Below are positions 41,675 through 49,750 of a DNA stretch of 64,000 nucleotides, piece by piece; the stretch's first letter is position 1, and every line of letters begins with the position of its first letter. The position numbers and the translations under genes were made by a program. The stretch spans positions 434,001 through 498,000 of the forward strand of contig NZ_FNVT01000007.1 in assembly GCF_900108335.1 (NCBI RefSeq). Reading direction: 5' to 3'. The DNA is from Nonomuraea solani. GTDB taxonomy: Bacteria > Actinomycetota > Actinomycetes > Streptosporangiales > Streptosporangiaceae. The notes under the pieces are model-generated. The model was not told the origin of the DNA, did no database searches, and saw only the letters and a program-made list of their open reading frames with translations.

Positions 41675-42931
41675 GTGACCCTCACCTCCCGGCACAACGC
41701 TCTGCGCGGGCTGCGCTCACGCGGGCGGGTACGCGGCCCCGTGGCGCTGATGGGGCCCGCGTTCGTGGCGGCGGTGGCGTACATCGACCCGGGGAACTTC
41801 GCCACCAACTTCACCGCCGGCGCGAAGTTCGGCTACACCCTGGTCTGGGTGATCGTGGTCGCCAACCTGATGGCCATGCTGGTCCAGTACCTGTCGGCGA
41901 AGGCCGGCGTGGCCACCGGGCGCGACCTGCCGGAGCTGTGCCGCGAGCACCTGCCGCGCCCGGTGTCGCGCGGGCTGTGGGTGCAGGCCGAGATCATCGC
42001 GATGGCGACGGACCTGGCCGAGTTCGTGGGCGCGGCCGTCGGGCTGAACCTGCTGTTCCGGGTGCCGCTGTTCACGGCCGGGCTGATCACGGCCGTCGTC
42101 GCGTTCGCGATCCTGGCCCTGGAGCAGCGCGGCTACCGGCGCTTCGAGCTGGCCATCGCCGGGCTGCTCCTCATCGTGTTCCTCGGCTTCCTCTACGACC
42201 TGGTCGTCGTGGGGGCCGACCCGGCCGGCGTCGCCGGCGGGCTGGTCCCGCGCCTCGCGGGCGACGACAGCCTGCTGCTCGTGGCGGGCATCATCGGCGC
42301 GACCGTCATGCCGCACGTCGTCTACCTGCACTCGGCGCTGACGAAGGCGCGGGTGGCCTGCCGCGACGACGACGAACGCCGTGAGCTGCTGCGCTTCCAG
42401 CGGCTCGACGTGGTGGTCGGGCTCGGCGCGGCCGGGGTGATCAACCTGTCGATGCTGGTGATCGCCGCGTCGCTGTTCAACGGCACCGGCAACGCCGGCG
42501 TCGACTCGATCGAGGCCGCGCACGAGGGGCTCGGGCGGCTCGTCGGCGGCGGGGCGGCCCTGGCGTTCGCGGTGGCGCTGCTCGCCTCGGGGCTGTCGTC
42601 GTCGAGCGTGGGCACGTACGCGGGCCAGGTGGTCATGCAGGGCTTCATCCGGTTCCGGATCCCGCTGTTCCTGCGGCGGGGGCTCACGATGCTGCCGGCG
42701 CTGGTGGTGCTCGGGCTGGGCCTGCCGGCCACCGACAGCCTGGTGGTGTCGCAGGTGGTGCTGTCGTTCGGCATCCCGTTCGCGCTGGTGCCGCTGCTGA
42801 TGCTGACCCGCCGCGCCGACATCATGGGCTCGTTCGTCAACAACCGGCTCACGAACGCGGCGGCCGGCTGCATCGCCGCCATGATCATCATTCTGAACGT
42901 GTACCTGCTCTACGTCACGTTCGTCGCCTGA
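41675..42931 (+). CDS. mntH: Nramp-family divalent metal transporter
   Basis: A 418-aa membrane protein with 11 hydrophobic segments. The metal site is seen as D38-P-G-N41 (YIDPGNFATN) in segment 1 and A-T-V-M-P-H near residue 212 in segment 6, the canonical Nramp residues for Mn2+/Fe2+. The GTG start lies only 10 bp after groEL, and no hairpin separates them, so it may be the last gene of the prm operon and supply iron or manganese for the diiron enzyme. That functional link is inference. Confidence 0.85.
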   Translation: MTLTSRHNALRGLRSRGRVRGPVALMGPAFVAAVAYIDPGNFATNFTAGAKFGYTLVWVIVVANLMAMLVQYLSAKAGVATGRDLPELCREHLPRPVSRGLWVQAEIIAMATDLAEFVGAAVGLNLLFRVPLFTAGLITAVVAFAILALEQRGYRRFELAIAGLLLIVFLGFLYDLVVVGADPAGVAGGLVPRLAGDDSLLLVAGIIGATVMPHVVYLHSALTKARVACRDDDERRELLRFQRLDVVVGLGAAGVINLSMLVIAASLFNGTGNAGVDSIEAAHEGLGRLVGGGAALAFAVALLASGLSSSSVGTYAGQVVMQGFIRFRIPLFLRRGLTMLPALVVLGLGLPATDSLVVSQVVLSFGIPFALVPLLMLTRRADIMGSFVNNRLTNAAAGCIAAMIIILNVYLLYVTFVA

Positions 42932-42932
42932 G

Positions 42933-43308
42933 TCAGTTGTAGAGGGGGTTCTTGGGGAGCCGGTCCGGGGTGACCAGCAGGCGGACGTGGCCCTCCTTGA
43001 CGGGCTTGGCGTCCCAGACCTGCCAGTCCCGGCCGACCTCGGTCTCGGGGACCGGCTCGAAGGACAGCGAGCTCATCGTCCCCCCGGGACCGCCGGCCGC
43101 GCTCACCTGGACGCGGCTGTAGGTGACGGTCAACGGCCTCCTCGCCGGGCGGCACGTCGTCGATGCGGCGCCAGGCGATGGCGAACGTCTCCGCCACCAC
43201 GTCCGACGCGTCCTCGGGGCGCTCGCAGCGGCGGATGGCGTAGCCGAGGATCTGTTCGTAGGCCTGGCGGTACACCTCTTCGAAACGGGTGACGCGGTCA
43301 TCGTCCAC
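42933..43308 (-). pseudogene. Fused remnant: ECF sigma-factor start joined to the tail of its neighbour
   Basis: Reading from 43308, the first 55 residues are a sigma-70 region 2 of an ECF factor (VTRFEEVYRQAYEQILGYAI, then EDASDVVAETFAIAWRRIDD). The frame then loses coding character near 43135. A different minus-strand frame from there to 42933 encodes SRVQVSAAGG and VWDAKPVKEGHVRLLV, ending NPLYN, which resembles the C-terminus of the CU044_5270-type membrane protein often encoded after such sigma factors. An internal deletion joining two adjacent genes explains this. The second partner's identity is tentative. Confidence 0.6.
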
Positions 43309-43390
43309 GGGCGGTTCCCATGGTCGGCCTCCTGGAGGGCGGGGTCGTCGGTCACCCGTCTATGCCCGGCGGGCGCCGCGCCATTTCAAA

Positions 43391-44362
43391 TCACTCCCCC
43401 AGGCGCTGGGCGACCTTCAGGTCCGTGATGAGGATGTTGACCCAGCCGCCCTCGACGGCGGCCCTGATGGCGGACAGCTTGCGCAGGCCGCCCGCCACGC
43501 CCACCCGGCGGCCGACGGCGCGGAAGGTGTCCGCGTCGATGCCGACGACCCGCTGGCCGAAGCCCGAGTCGATGAGCCGTCCGGCGGTGTCGAAGAAGTG
43601 CAGGCACACGTCGCCGACGGCGCCGAGGGCGCGCAGCTCCTCCTGGTCGGCCTGGCCGACCGCGTTGCCGCTGCTGAGCAGCAGCGGCGAGGGTTCGAGG
43701 CTGCCGATGCCGATCAGGACGACGGTGAGATCGTTCCACTGCGCCATGACGTCGCGGATGGCGCTGTCCTGGAGCAGGGCGTCGCGGATGGTGGCGTTGC
43801 CGACGACCCCCGGAGACGGGACGAAGATCGGGCGGGCACGGGTGAGATCGGCCAGCCGGCCGACCAGCCGGGTGGCGTGCACCTGGGCCTCGGGGCTGCC
43901 GACGCCGCCGACGAGCTGGATGACCCGGTCGGCGACCTGGCTGGTCTTGGGCTGCATGCGCTCGACCGTGGCCAGCAGCGTCTCGCTCCACGAGGAGATG
44001 CCGACCACGTCGCCGCCCGCGAACGTGGCGTCGAAGTAGTCGGCGGCGGCCGAGGCGAGGGCGGGCAGGACGTCGTGGGTGGACTCGGGGATGTCCACCA
44101 CCACGACGTCGCGCAGGCCGTACCGTTGCCTGAGCCTGTCTTCGAGCTCGGTGTGCACGCTCTTGGGCAGGACGACCACGGTCCGCACGATGCCGCGCCT
44201 GACCGCCTCGCGCAGCAGCCGTGACACGCGGGGCTGGGAGATGTTCAGCTCGGCGGCGATGGCGGGCTGGCGGATGCCCTGTTCGTGATACATGCGGGCG
44301 ACCCTGACCAGCAGCCGCAGATGCCCGGTGGACACGTCGCTTTCGAGCCCTAAGCCCGCCAC
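43391..44362 (-). CDS. SorC/DeoR-type sugar-binding transcriptional regulator (copy 1)
   Basis: A 323-aa regulator. The N-terminal helix-turn-helix lies at residues 14-60 (IRQPAIAAELNISQPRVSRL), followed by a sugar-phosphate-binding SorC domain (GGDVVGISSWSETLLATVER, near 115-135; GNAVGQADQEEL). It starts at GTG 44362. It is a close paralogue of the next gene, with long identical stretches across the effector domain. Members bind phosphorylated sugars and regulate pentose or polyol genes. Its leader holds a copy of the palindrome found at the divergent promoter at 53 kb. Confidence 0.87.
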   Translation of the reverse strand: MAGLGLESDVSTGHLRLLVRVARMYHEQGIRQPAIAAELNISQPRVSRLLREAVRRGIVRTVVVLPKSVHTELEDRLRQRYGLRDVVVVDIPESTHDVLPALASAAADYFDATFAGGDVVGISSWSETLLATVERMQPKTSQVADRVIQLVGGVGSPEAQVHATRLVGRLADLTRARPIFVPSPGVVGNATIRDALLQDSAIRDVMAQWNDLTVVLIGIGSLEPSPLLLSSGNAVGQADQEELRALGAVGDVCLHFFDTAGRLIDSGFGQRVVGIDADTFRAVGRRVGVAGGLRKLSAIRAAVEGGWVNILITDLKVAQRLGE

Positions 44363-44375
44363 CGTGACACCGCCC

Positions 44376-44389
44376 TGATATCTATTCCA
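44376..44389. promoter_or_regulatory. SorC operator-like site upstream of regulator copy 1
   Basis: TGATATCTATTCCA; its 12-base core ATATCTATTCCA recurs exactly in the site at 53065-53078. It lies 14 bp before the GTG of the regulator, suggesting autoregulation. Confidence 0.55.
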
Positions 44390-44408
44390 GCATCGTTGTT
44401 CATTCAGT

Positions 44409-45383
44409 CTACTGGCAGAGGTGGCGGGCCACCCGCAGGTCGGTGATGAGGATGTTGATCCAGCCGCCCTCGATGGCGGCCTTGATCGCGGACAGCTTGC
44501 GCAGGCCGCCCGCCACGCCGACCCGCCGGCCGACGGAGCGGAAGGTGGGCGCGTCGATGCCGATGACGCGCTGCTCGAAGCCCGAGTCGATGGGCTTGCC
44601 CGCGCCGTCGAAGAAGTGCAGGCACACGTCGCCGACCGCGCCGCGGCCGCGCAGCTCCTCCTGGTCGGCCTGGCCGACCGCGTTGCCGCTGCTCAGCAGC
44701 AGCGGCGACGGGTCGAGGCTGCCGATGCCGACCAGCACGACGGTCAGGTCGTTCCACTGCGTCTGTACGTCGATCACGCTGGGGTCCTGCAGCAGCGCGT
44801 CGCGGATCGCCGTGGTCGCGACCACGCCGGGAAGGGGCACGAAGACGGGCTTGGCGTAGGTCAGGTTGGCCAGCCGGGCGATCAGCCGGGTGGCGTGCAC
44901 CTGGGCCTCGGGGCTGCCGACGCCACCGACGAGCTGGATGACCCGGTCGGCGACCTGGGCGTTCTTCTGCGGCATGCGCTCGACCGTGGCCAGCAGCGTC
45001 TCGCTCCACGAGGAGATGCCGATCACGTCGCCACCGGTGAAGGTGACGCTGAGGTAGCTGGCCGCGGCCGAGGCGAGCGGCGGGATGACGTCGTCCTGGA
45101 ACTCCTCGACGTCCACGACCACGGCGTCGCGCAGCCCGTAGCGGCGCTGCAGCTCCTCCTCCAGCTCGGTGTGCACGCCGTCCGGCAGGGTGACCACCGT
45201 ACGGACCATGCCGCGCGTGACCGCCTCCTTGAGCAGGCGGGACACGCGGGGCTGGGAGATGTTGAGCGCGGCGGCGATCTCGGGTTGGCGCATGTCCTGC
45301 TCGTGGTACATGCGGGCCACTCTGGCCAGGAGCCGCAGATGGTCCTTGGTCGTATCGCGCCTCCCGCCCAGGTTAGGGGCCAC
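44409..45383 (-). CDS. SorC/DeoR-type sugar-binding transcriptional regulator (copy 2)
   Basis: A 324-aa paralogue of the gene at 43391 with the same domain order: HTH (MRQPEIAAALNISQPRVSRL) then the SorC effector domain. The two are a tandem duplication, still near-identical around VADRVIQLVGGVGSPEAQVH. GTG at 45383 was chosen because AAAGG lies 9 bp upstream; the frame extends to 45428 but that codon lies inside the operator-like repeat and has no ribosome site. With two paralogues, the pair may respond to different sugars or act as heteromers. Confidence 0.85.
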   Translation of the reverse strand: MAPNLGGRRDTTKDHLRLLARVARMYHEQDMRQPEIAAALNISQPRVSRLLKEAVTRGMVRTVVTLPDGVHTELEEELQRRYGLRDAVVVDVEEFQDDVIPPLASAAASYLSVTFTGGDVIGISSWSETLLATVERMPQKNAQVADRVIQLVGGVGSPEAQVHATRLIARLANLTYAKPVFVPLPGVVATTAIRDALLQDPSVIDVQTQWNDLTVVLVGIGSLDPSPLLLSSGNAVGQADQEELRGRGAVGDVCLHFFDGAGKPIDSGFEQRVIGIDAPTFRSVGRRVGVAGGLRKLSAIKAAIEGGWINILITDLRVARHLCQ

Positions 45384-45413
45384 CGCGCACCACCTTTCAT
45401 TCGACGCCGAAGC

Positions 45414-45427
45414 TGATTTTCTATTCA
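45414..45427. promoter_or_regulatory. SorC operator-like site upstream of regulator copy 2
   Basis: TGATTTTCTATTCA: the right arm TATTCA is identical to the perfect site at 53195-53208 and the left arm matches at 4 of 6. A further GATTCA half-site is at 45441-45446. The position fits autoregulation of the regulator pair. Confidence 0.5.
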
Positions 45428-45497
45428 CGCTTGGATAACCGATTCAGCTTATTGGGCGCCATGCCAGGGCCGTGACATCCGAGGGGACATCCGGTGG

Positions 45498-46496
45498 CTA
45501 TTTCCTGGCGAACACCCCGAACTCGTCGGCGTTGTCGGCCGTGACCAGCTCGCAGTCGATGGACTGCTTCTCCTCTTTTCCGGTCTTGCCGGTCTTGATG
45601 AACTGGTCGGCCTGCTCCACGGCGCTGGTGGCGCCGAGCGCGGCGGGCTGCAGGGCGGTGGCGTGCATCTGGCCGGCCTTGACGGCGGCGATCGCGTCGG
45701 GGCTGCCGTCGAAGCCGACGACCGTGACCTTGTCCAGCAGGCCCGCGGCCTTCAGCGCCGCGACCGCGCCGAGCGCCATGGTGTCGTTGCCGGCGATGAC
45801 GCCCTGGATGTCGCGGCTCTTCTGGATGATGGTCTCCATCTTGGTGAACGCCTCCTGCTGGTCCCAGTTGGCGCTCTCCTTGGCGACCTGCTTCATGTCC
45901 GGATACTGGGAGATCACGTCCGCGAAGCCCTTGGAGCGCACGCTGGCGTTGGTGTCGGACTCCTTGCCGACCAGCTCGACGTAGTTGCCCTTGCTCTTCA
46001 TCTTCTCCACGAACGACTGCGCGACGAGCTGGGCGCCCTGGGAGTTGTTGGAGACGATCTGCGCCTTGGCGACGCCGGTGGCGTTGATCTCCCGGTCGAT
46101 CAGGAAGACCGGGACACCGCCCTCGGTGGCCTTGCGCACCGGGCCGATGGAGGCGTCGGCGCCGGCGTTGTCCAGGATGATCGCCTTTGCCTGGCGGGAG
46201 ATGGCCGCGTCGATCAGCTCGCTCTGCTTGTTGGGGTCGTCGTCGTGGGAGGCCACGGAGGTCTGGTAGCCGAGCGACTCGGCCTTGGCCTTCGCCGCGT
46301 CGGCCTCGGCCTTGAAGAACGGGTTGTCGTGCGACGGGGTGATGATCGCGATCAGGCCACCGGCGGCGGCACTGGTGCCGCCGCTCGCGGAGGCGCTGGT
46401 GGCGGGCTGCTCACCACCGCCGCCGCACGCGGTCAGCGCGGTCGAGCCGATGACTAGAGAGAACGCCAGGGTGAGCAGGCGACGGTAGGGGGGCAT
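45498..46496 (-). CDS. Monosaccharide-binding lipoprotein, RbsB type
   Basis: A 332-aa class I periplasmic-binding protein (Peripla_BP_4 type). The lipobox is STALTAC with cysteine 24. The mature protein opens with GLIAIITPSHDNPFFKAEAD, and the hinge/ligand segments include LDNAGADASIG, PVFLIDREINATG and VVGFDGSPDAIAAVKAG. It is the last gene of the minus-strand sugar operon and follows AAGGAG. Proteins of this type bind pentoses, including D-apiose in characterised cases; the ligand here is inferred from the operon. Confidence 0.87.
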   Translation of the reverse strand: MPPYRRLLTLAFSLVIGSTALTACGGGGEQPATSASASGGTSAAAGGLIAIITPSHDNPFFKAEADAAKAKAESLGYQTSVASHDDDPNKQSELIDAAISRQAKAIILDNAGADASIGPVRKATEGGVPVFLIDREINATGVAKAQIVSNNSQGAQLVAQSFVEKMKSKGNYVELVGKESDTNASVRSKGFADVISQYPDMKQVAKESANWDQQEAFTKMETIIQKSRDIQGVIAGNDTMALGAVAALKAAGLLDKVTVVGFDGSPDAIAAVKAGQMHATALQPAALGATSAVEQADQFIKTGKTGKEEKQSIDCELVTADNADEFGVFARK

Positions 46497-46512
46497 CTGG
46501 TCTCCTTGTGGT

Positions 46513-47604
46513 TCAGTGGTGCTCTTTGCTGGCGGCGACGGCCGCCGCGGCGGCTCCCCGTCGCTTGAATCGCTGCTGACCCTGGTCGAGCATGACGGCG
46601 AGAATGATCACCGCACCCTTGATGAGGATCTGCCAGAACGTCGACACACCCAGGATCACCAGGCCGTCGGCGAGGAAGCCGATGACGAACGCGCCGACCA
46701 GGGTGCCGCGCACGGTTCCGCGCCCCCCGCTCAGCGCGGCGCCGCCGATGACGACGGCGGCGATGGCGTTCAGCTCGTACGTCTCCCCCGCCTGCGGGGC
46801 GGCCGAGGTCAGTTCCGAGGCGATGATGAGCCCGGCCACGGCGGCGCAGGCGCCGGAGATCACGTACACGATGGTCTTGACCCGCCGGATCGGCACGCCG
46901 GACAGGTCGGCGGCCCGCTCGTTGCCGCCGGTGGCGTACAGCCAGCGGCCGAACGGCGACTTGGCCAGCAGCAGCGTGGCCAGCACCGCGAGCGCGATCA
47001 TGATCCAGATGGACGTGGGCAGGCCGAGTGGCCGGCCGCTGCCGAGCAGGCCGAAGCCGGTGTTGCCGAGTGCCGGGTCGCCGCCCAGGTTGGGGTAGGT
47101 GGCGCCGTCGGAGATGAGCATGGCCGCGCCTCTGGCGACGTACAGCATGCCGAGGGTGGCGATGAACGGCGCCACGTTGAAGCGCGTGACCAGCAGCCCG
47201 TTGACCGCGCCGACCGCCATGCCGACCGTCACGCACAGGACGATCACCACCCACACGGGCGGATAGGCGATCACACCGCCGACGTGCAGGCCGCCCAGCA
47301 GTTCGCCGGCGACCACGCCGGACAGGCCGACGATGGAGCCGACCGACAGGTCGATGCCGCCCTTGAGGATGACCAGCAGCATGCCGAGCGCGATCACGGC
47401 GTTGATGGCGACGTGCTTGGTCATCGTGATGAGGTTCGGCACGGTCAGGAAGGAGTCCGAGAGCAGGCCGAAGATCACGATGAGCACCGCGAGCGCGATG
47501 AAGGCGCGCAGCTCGAAGGCCACGTTCAGCAGCGACAGGCGGCGCGCCCGGGCGGCCGAGCGCTCGGCCGGGACGGCGGCGGGGGTCTTGGTGGTGGCCG
47601 TCAT
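46513..47604 (-). CDS. Monosaccharide ABC transporter permease, RbsC type
   Basis: A 363-aa permease with about ten hydrophobic segments and the family motifs GGIDLSVGSIVGLSGVVAG (near residue 85-103) and AAVVIGGAALSGGRGTVRGT (near 270). The ATG at 47604 overlaps the stop of the ATPase gene by ATGA. It forms the channel of the RbsABC-like importer. Confidence 0.88.
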   Translation of the reverse strand: MTATTKTPAAVPAERSAARARRLSLLNVAFELRAFIALAVLIVIFGLLSDSFLTVPNLITMTKHVAINAVIALGMLLVILKGGIDLSVGSIVGLSGVVAGELLGGLHVGGVIAYPPVWVVIVLCVTVGMAVGAVNGLLVTRFNVAPFIATLGMLYVARGAAMLISDGATYPNLGGDPALGNTGFGLLGSGRPLGLPTSIWIMIALAVLATLLLAKSPFGRWLYATGGNERAADLSGVPIRRVKTIVYVISGACAAVAGLIIASELTSAAPQAGETYELNAIAAVVIGGAALSGGRGTVRGTLVGAFVIGFLADGLVILGVSTFWQILIKGAVIILAVMLDQGQQRFKRRGAAAAAVAASKEHH

Positions 47605-49130
47605 GCCGCACCGTCCTTCGGGGTTCCGCCGTCGGACACGCGCATCAGTTCCTCCCGGGTGAGCTCGCCGCGCCGGAACTCGCCGACGAGGGCGCCGCGG
47701 GCGAGCACGAGCAGCCGGTCGGGGATGTGCAGGGCCTCTTCGGCGTCGGATGTGGTGAACAGCACGGCCAGGCCGCGCCGCGCCTGGCCGGCCATCAGTT
47801 CGAAGATGTCGGCCTTGGCGCCGACGTCGACGCCGCGGGACGGCTCGTCCAGGAGGAGCACGCGCGGCCCGGTCAGCAGGGCCTTGCCGATGATGACCTT
47901 CTGCTGGTTGCCGCCGCTGAGCGAGCCGATGGGCGCCTGGGCGCCGCTGGTCTTGACGGTGACGTCGGTGATGGCGCGGGCGACGGCGGCGCGCTCACGC
48001 GGCTCGGAGACGAACAGGCCGCGGACGAACGTGCCCAGCGCGGCCAGCGACAGGTTCTGCCCGACGGACATGGTCTGGACGAGGCCGTCGCGCTGACGGT
48101 CCTCGGGCACCAGCACCACGCCCCGCTCGATGCGCGCCCGGATGCCGGGCTCGGCCAGCGGTGTCCCGTCCAGCAGGACCTGCCCGGACACCGGCCGGAG
48201 CCGGCCGGCGAGCGCTTCCAGCAACTCGGTGCGGCCCGCGCCCATGAGGCCGTAGACGCCGACGATCTCACCCGCGCGCACGGCGAGCGACAGCCCGTCC
48301 ACGGCGAGCCGGTCGGGGATGGCCGGGTCGGCGACCCTGAGGTCGCGCACGGTCAGCGCCTCCTCGCCCAGCACGGGTTCACGGTCGGGGAAGAGGGTGT
48401 CCTGGTCGCGGCCGACCATCTGCTCGACGATCCAGCGGATGTCCACCTCGCCGGCCCGCGCGGTGGCGACGAGCGCGCCGTCGCGCAGCACCACGACGTC
48501 ATCGGCGATGTCGAGGGCCTCGTCCAGGTGATGGGAGATGTAGACGACGGCCACGCCCGCGGCGGTCAGCTCCCTGATCACCCGGAACAGCACCTCGACC
48601 TCGGGCGCGGTCAGCGCGGAGGTCGGCTCGTCCATGATCAGGACGCGGGCCTCCTGGAGCAGGGCGCGGGCGATCTCCACGAGCTGCTGCTGGCCCAGCC
48701 GGAGGTCGCCGACCAGCCCGTCGGGGTCGGCGTGCTCCTCCAGCCGGTCGAGCACGGCCTGCGTGGCCCGGCGCTGCTCCTTGCGGTCGACCGCGCCCAG
48801 CCCGGTGCGCACCTCGCGGGCCAGGAACAGGTTGTCCTGGATGCTGAGGTTCGGGCACAGGCTCAGCTCCTGGTGGATGATGGCGATGCCCTGGTCGGCG
48901 GCGTGGCGGGAAGACCGCAGCCGCACGGGCCGGCCGTCGAGCTCGACGTCGCCGGTGGTCGGCTGCTCGATCCCGGCCAGGATCTTCATCAGCGTCGACT
49001 TGCCGGCGCCGTTCTCCCCGAACAGGGCCGTGACGCGGCCGGGCGCGACCGCGAAGTCCACGCCTTTCAGCGCGTGGGTGCCGCCGTACACCTTGGTGAC
49101 GTCGCAGGCTCTCAGCACCGGCGCGGTCAT
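47601..49130 (-). CDS. Monosaccharide ABC transporter ATPase with two nucleotide-binding domains, RbsA type
   Basis: A 509-aa double ATPase. The first domain has Walker A GENGAGKSTL, a typical degenerate signature LRLGQQQLVEIARAL and Walker B VLIMDEPTSAL. The second has the altered P-loop GLMGAGRTEL, signature LSGGNQQKV and VLLLDEPSRGVDVG. This asymmetry is normal for RbsA/XylG proteins. The ATG at 49130 overlaps the DUF2291 gene by ATGA. Confidence 0.9.
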   Translation of the reverse strand: MTAPVLRACDVTKVYGGTHALKGVDFAVAPGRVTALFGENGAGKSTLMKILAGIEQPTTGDVELDGRPVRLRSSRHAADQGIAIIHQELSLCPNLSIQDNLFLAREVRTGLGAVDRKEQRRATQAVLDRLEEHADPDGLVGDLRLGQQQLVEIARALLQEARVLIMDEPTSALTAPEVEVLFRVIRELTAAGVAVVYISHHLDEALDIADDVVVLRDGALVATARAGEVDIRWIVEQMVGRDQDTLFPDREPVLGEEALTVRDLRVADPAIPDRLAVDGLSLAVRAGEIVGVYGLMGAGRTELLEALAGRLRPVSGQVLLDGTPLAEPGIRARIERGVVLVPEDRQRDGLVQTMSVGQNLSLAALGTFVRGLFVSEPRERAAVARAITDVTVKTSGAQAPIGSLSGGNQQKVIIGKALLTGPRVLLLDEPSRGVDVGAKADIFELMAGQARRGLAVLFTTSDAEEALHIPDRLLVLARGALVGEFRRGELTREELMRVSDGGTPKDGAA

Positions 49131-49750
49131 GAGATCGCCACCGGGGTGATCGTCACGGTCTGCGGGGTGAGCAGGGTGAACGCGCCCACGAAGGAGACGT
49201 CCTTGCCGTCCAGCGCCGCGGCGTCGAGGCTCTTGAGGAGCTTGGCGCGCATCTCGTTGTTCAGGGCGGTGGCCGCGTCGGCGTACTCCACCTGGTTGGT
49301 GAACTGGCCGAACGTGATGAACCCTGAGGCGTCGCGCAGTGCGGTGCCGTTGATGGCGGGGCCGATCTGCAGCGAAACCCTGGTGCCGGCCAGGCCCTTG
49401 ACCGTGACGGGGAGCAGCCCCGACCTGGCCTCTCCGGCCTTGCCGGTTCCCTTGACGGCGAAGGTGTAGGGGCCGGTGCCCTGGCGCTTGCCGTACTTCT
49501 CGCCCGCCGCTTCCTTGTCGTCGGTGATGGCCTCGATCAGGGTCGGCAGGTCGACGGCGGCCCGCTCGATGGCGGGCACGACCTTGGCCTGGTAGTTCTG
49601 GGCGCCGAAGGCGGCCGGGTCGAACTTCTTCCGCGCCGTGGCCGCCGCGGTCTCCGCCGTCCGGTATTCGGTGCTGACCGCCATGAGCACGATCAGTACG
49701 GCGACGGCCGCGGCGGCGATCCAGCGGGCCGGCGGCGCCTTTGTGGTCAT
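49127..49750 (-). CDS. DUF2291 family membrane-anchored protein of sugar importers
   Basis: A 207-aa protein with one N-terminal membrane anchor (IAAAAVAVLIVLMAV) and a beta-rich outer domain (FGAQNYQAKVVPAIER, then GPAINGTALRDASGFITFGQFTNQVEYA). DUF2291 genes are found next to RbsABC-type importers of polyols and pentoses and are thought to be accessory to uptake. It overlaps the ATPase and kinase genes at its two ends by 4 bases each. Confidence 0.8.
   Translation of the reverse strand: MTTKAPPARWIAAAAVAVLIVLMAVSTEYRTAETAAATARKKFDPAAFGAQNYQAKVVPAIERAAVDLPTLIEAITDDKEAAGEKYGKRQGTGPYTFAVKGTGKAGEARSGLLPVTVKGLAGTRVSLQIGPAINGTALRDASGFITFGQFTNQVEYADAATALNNEMRAKLLKSLDAAALDGKDVSFVGAFTLLTPQTVTITPVAIS

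Noticed and set aside
38884..41814. A 976-codon open frame opposite adh and groEL
   Set aside because: Same shadow effect; no recognisable motifs, and both plus-strand genes are complete and coupled.
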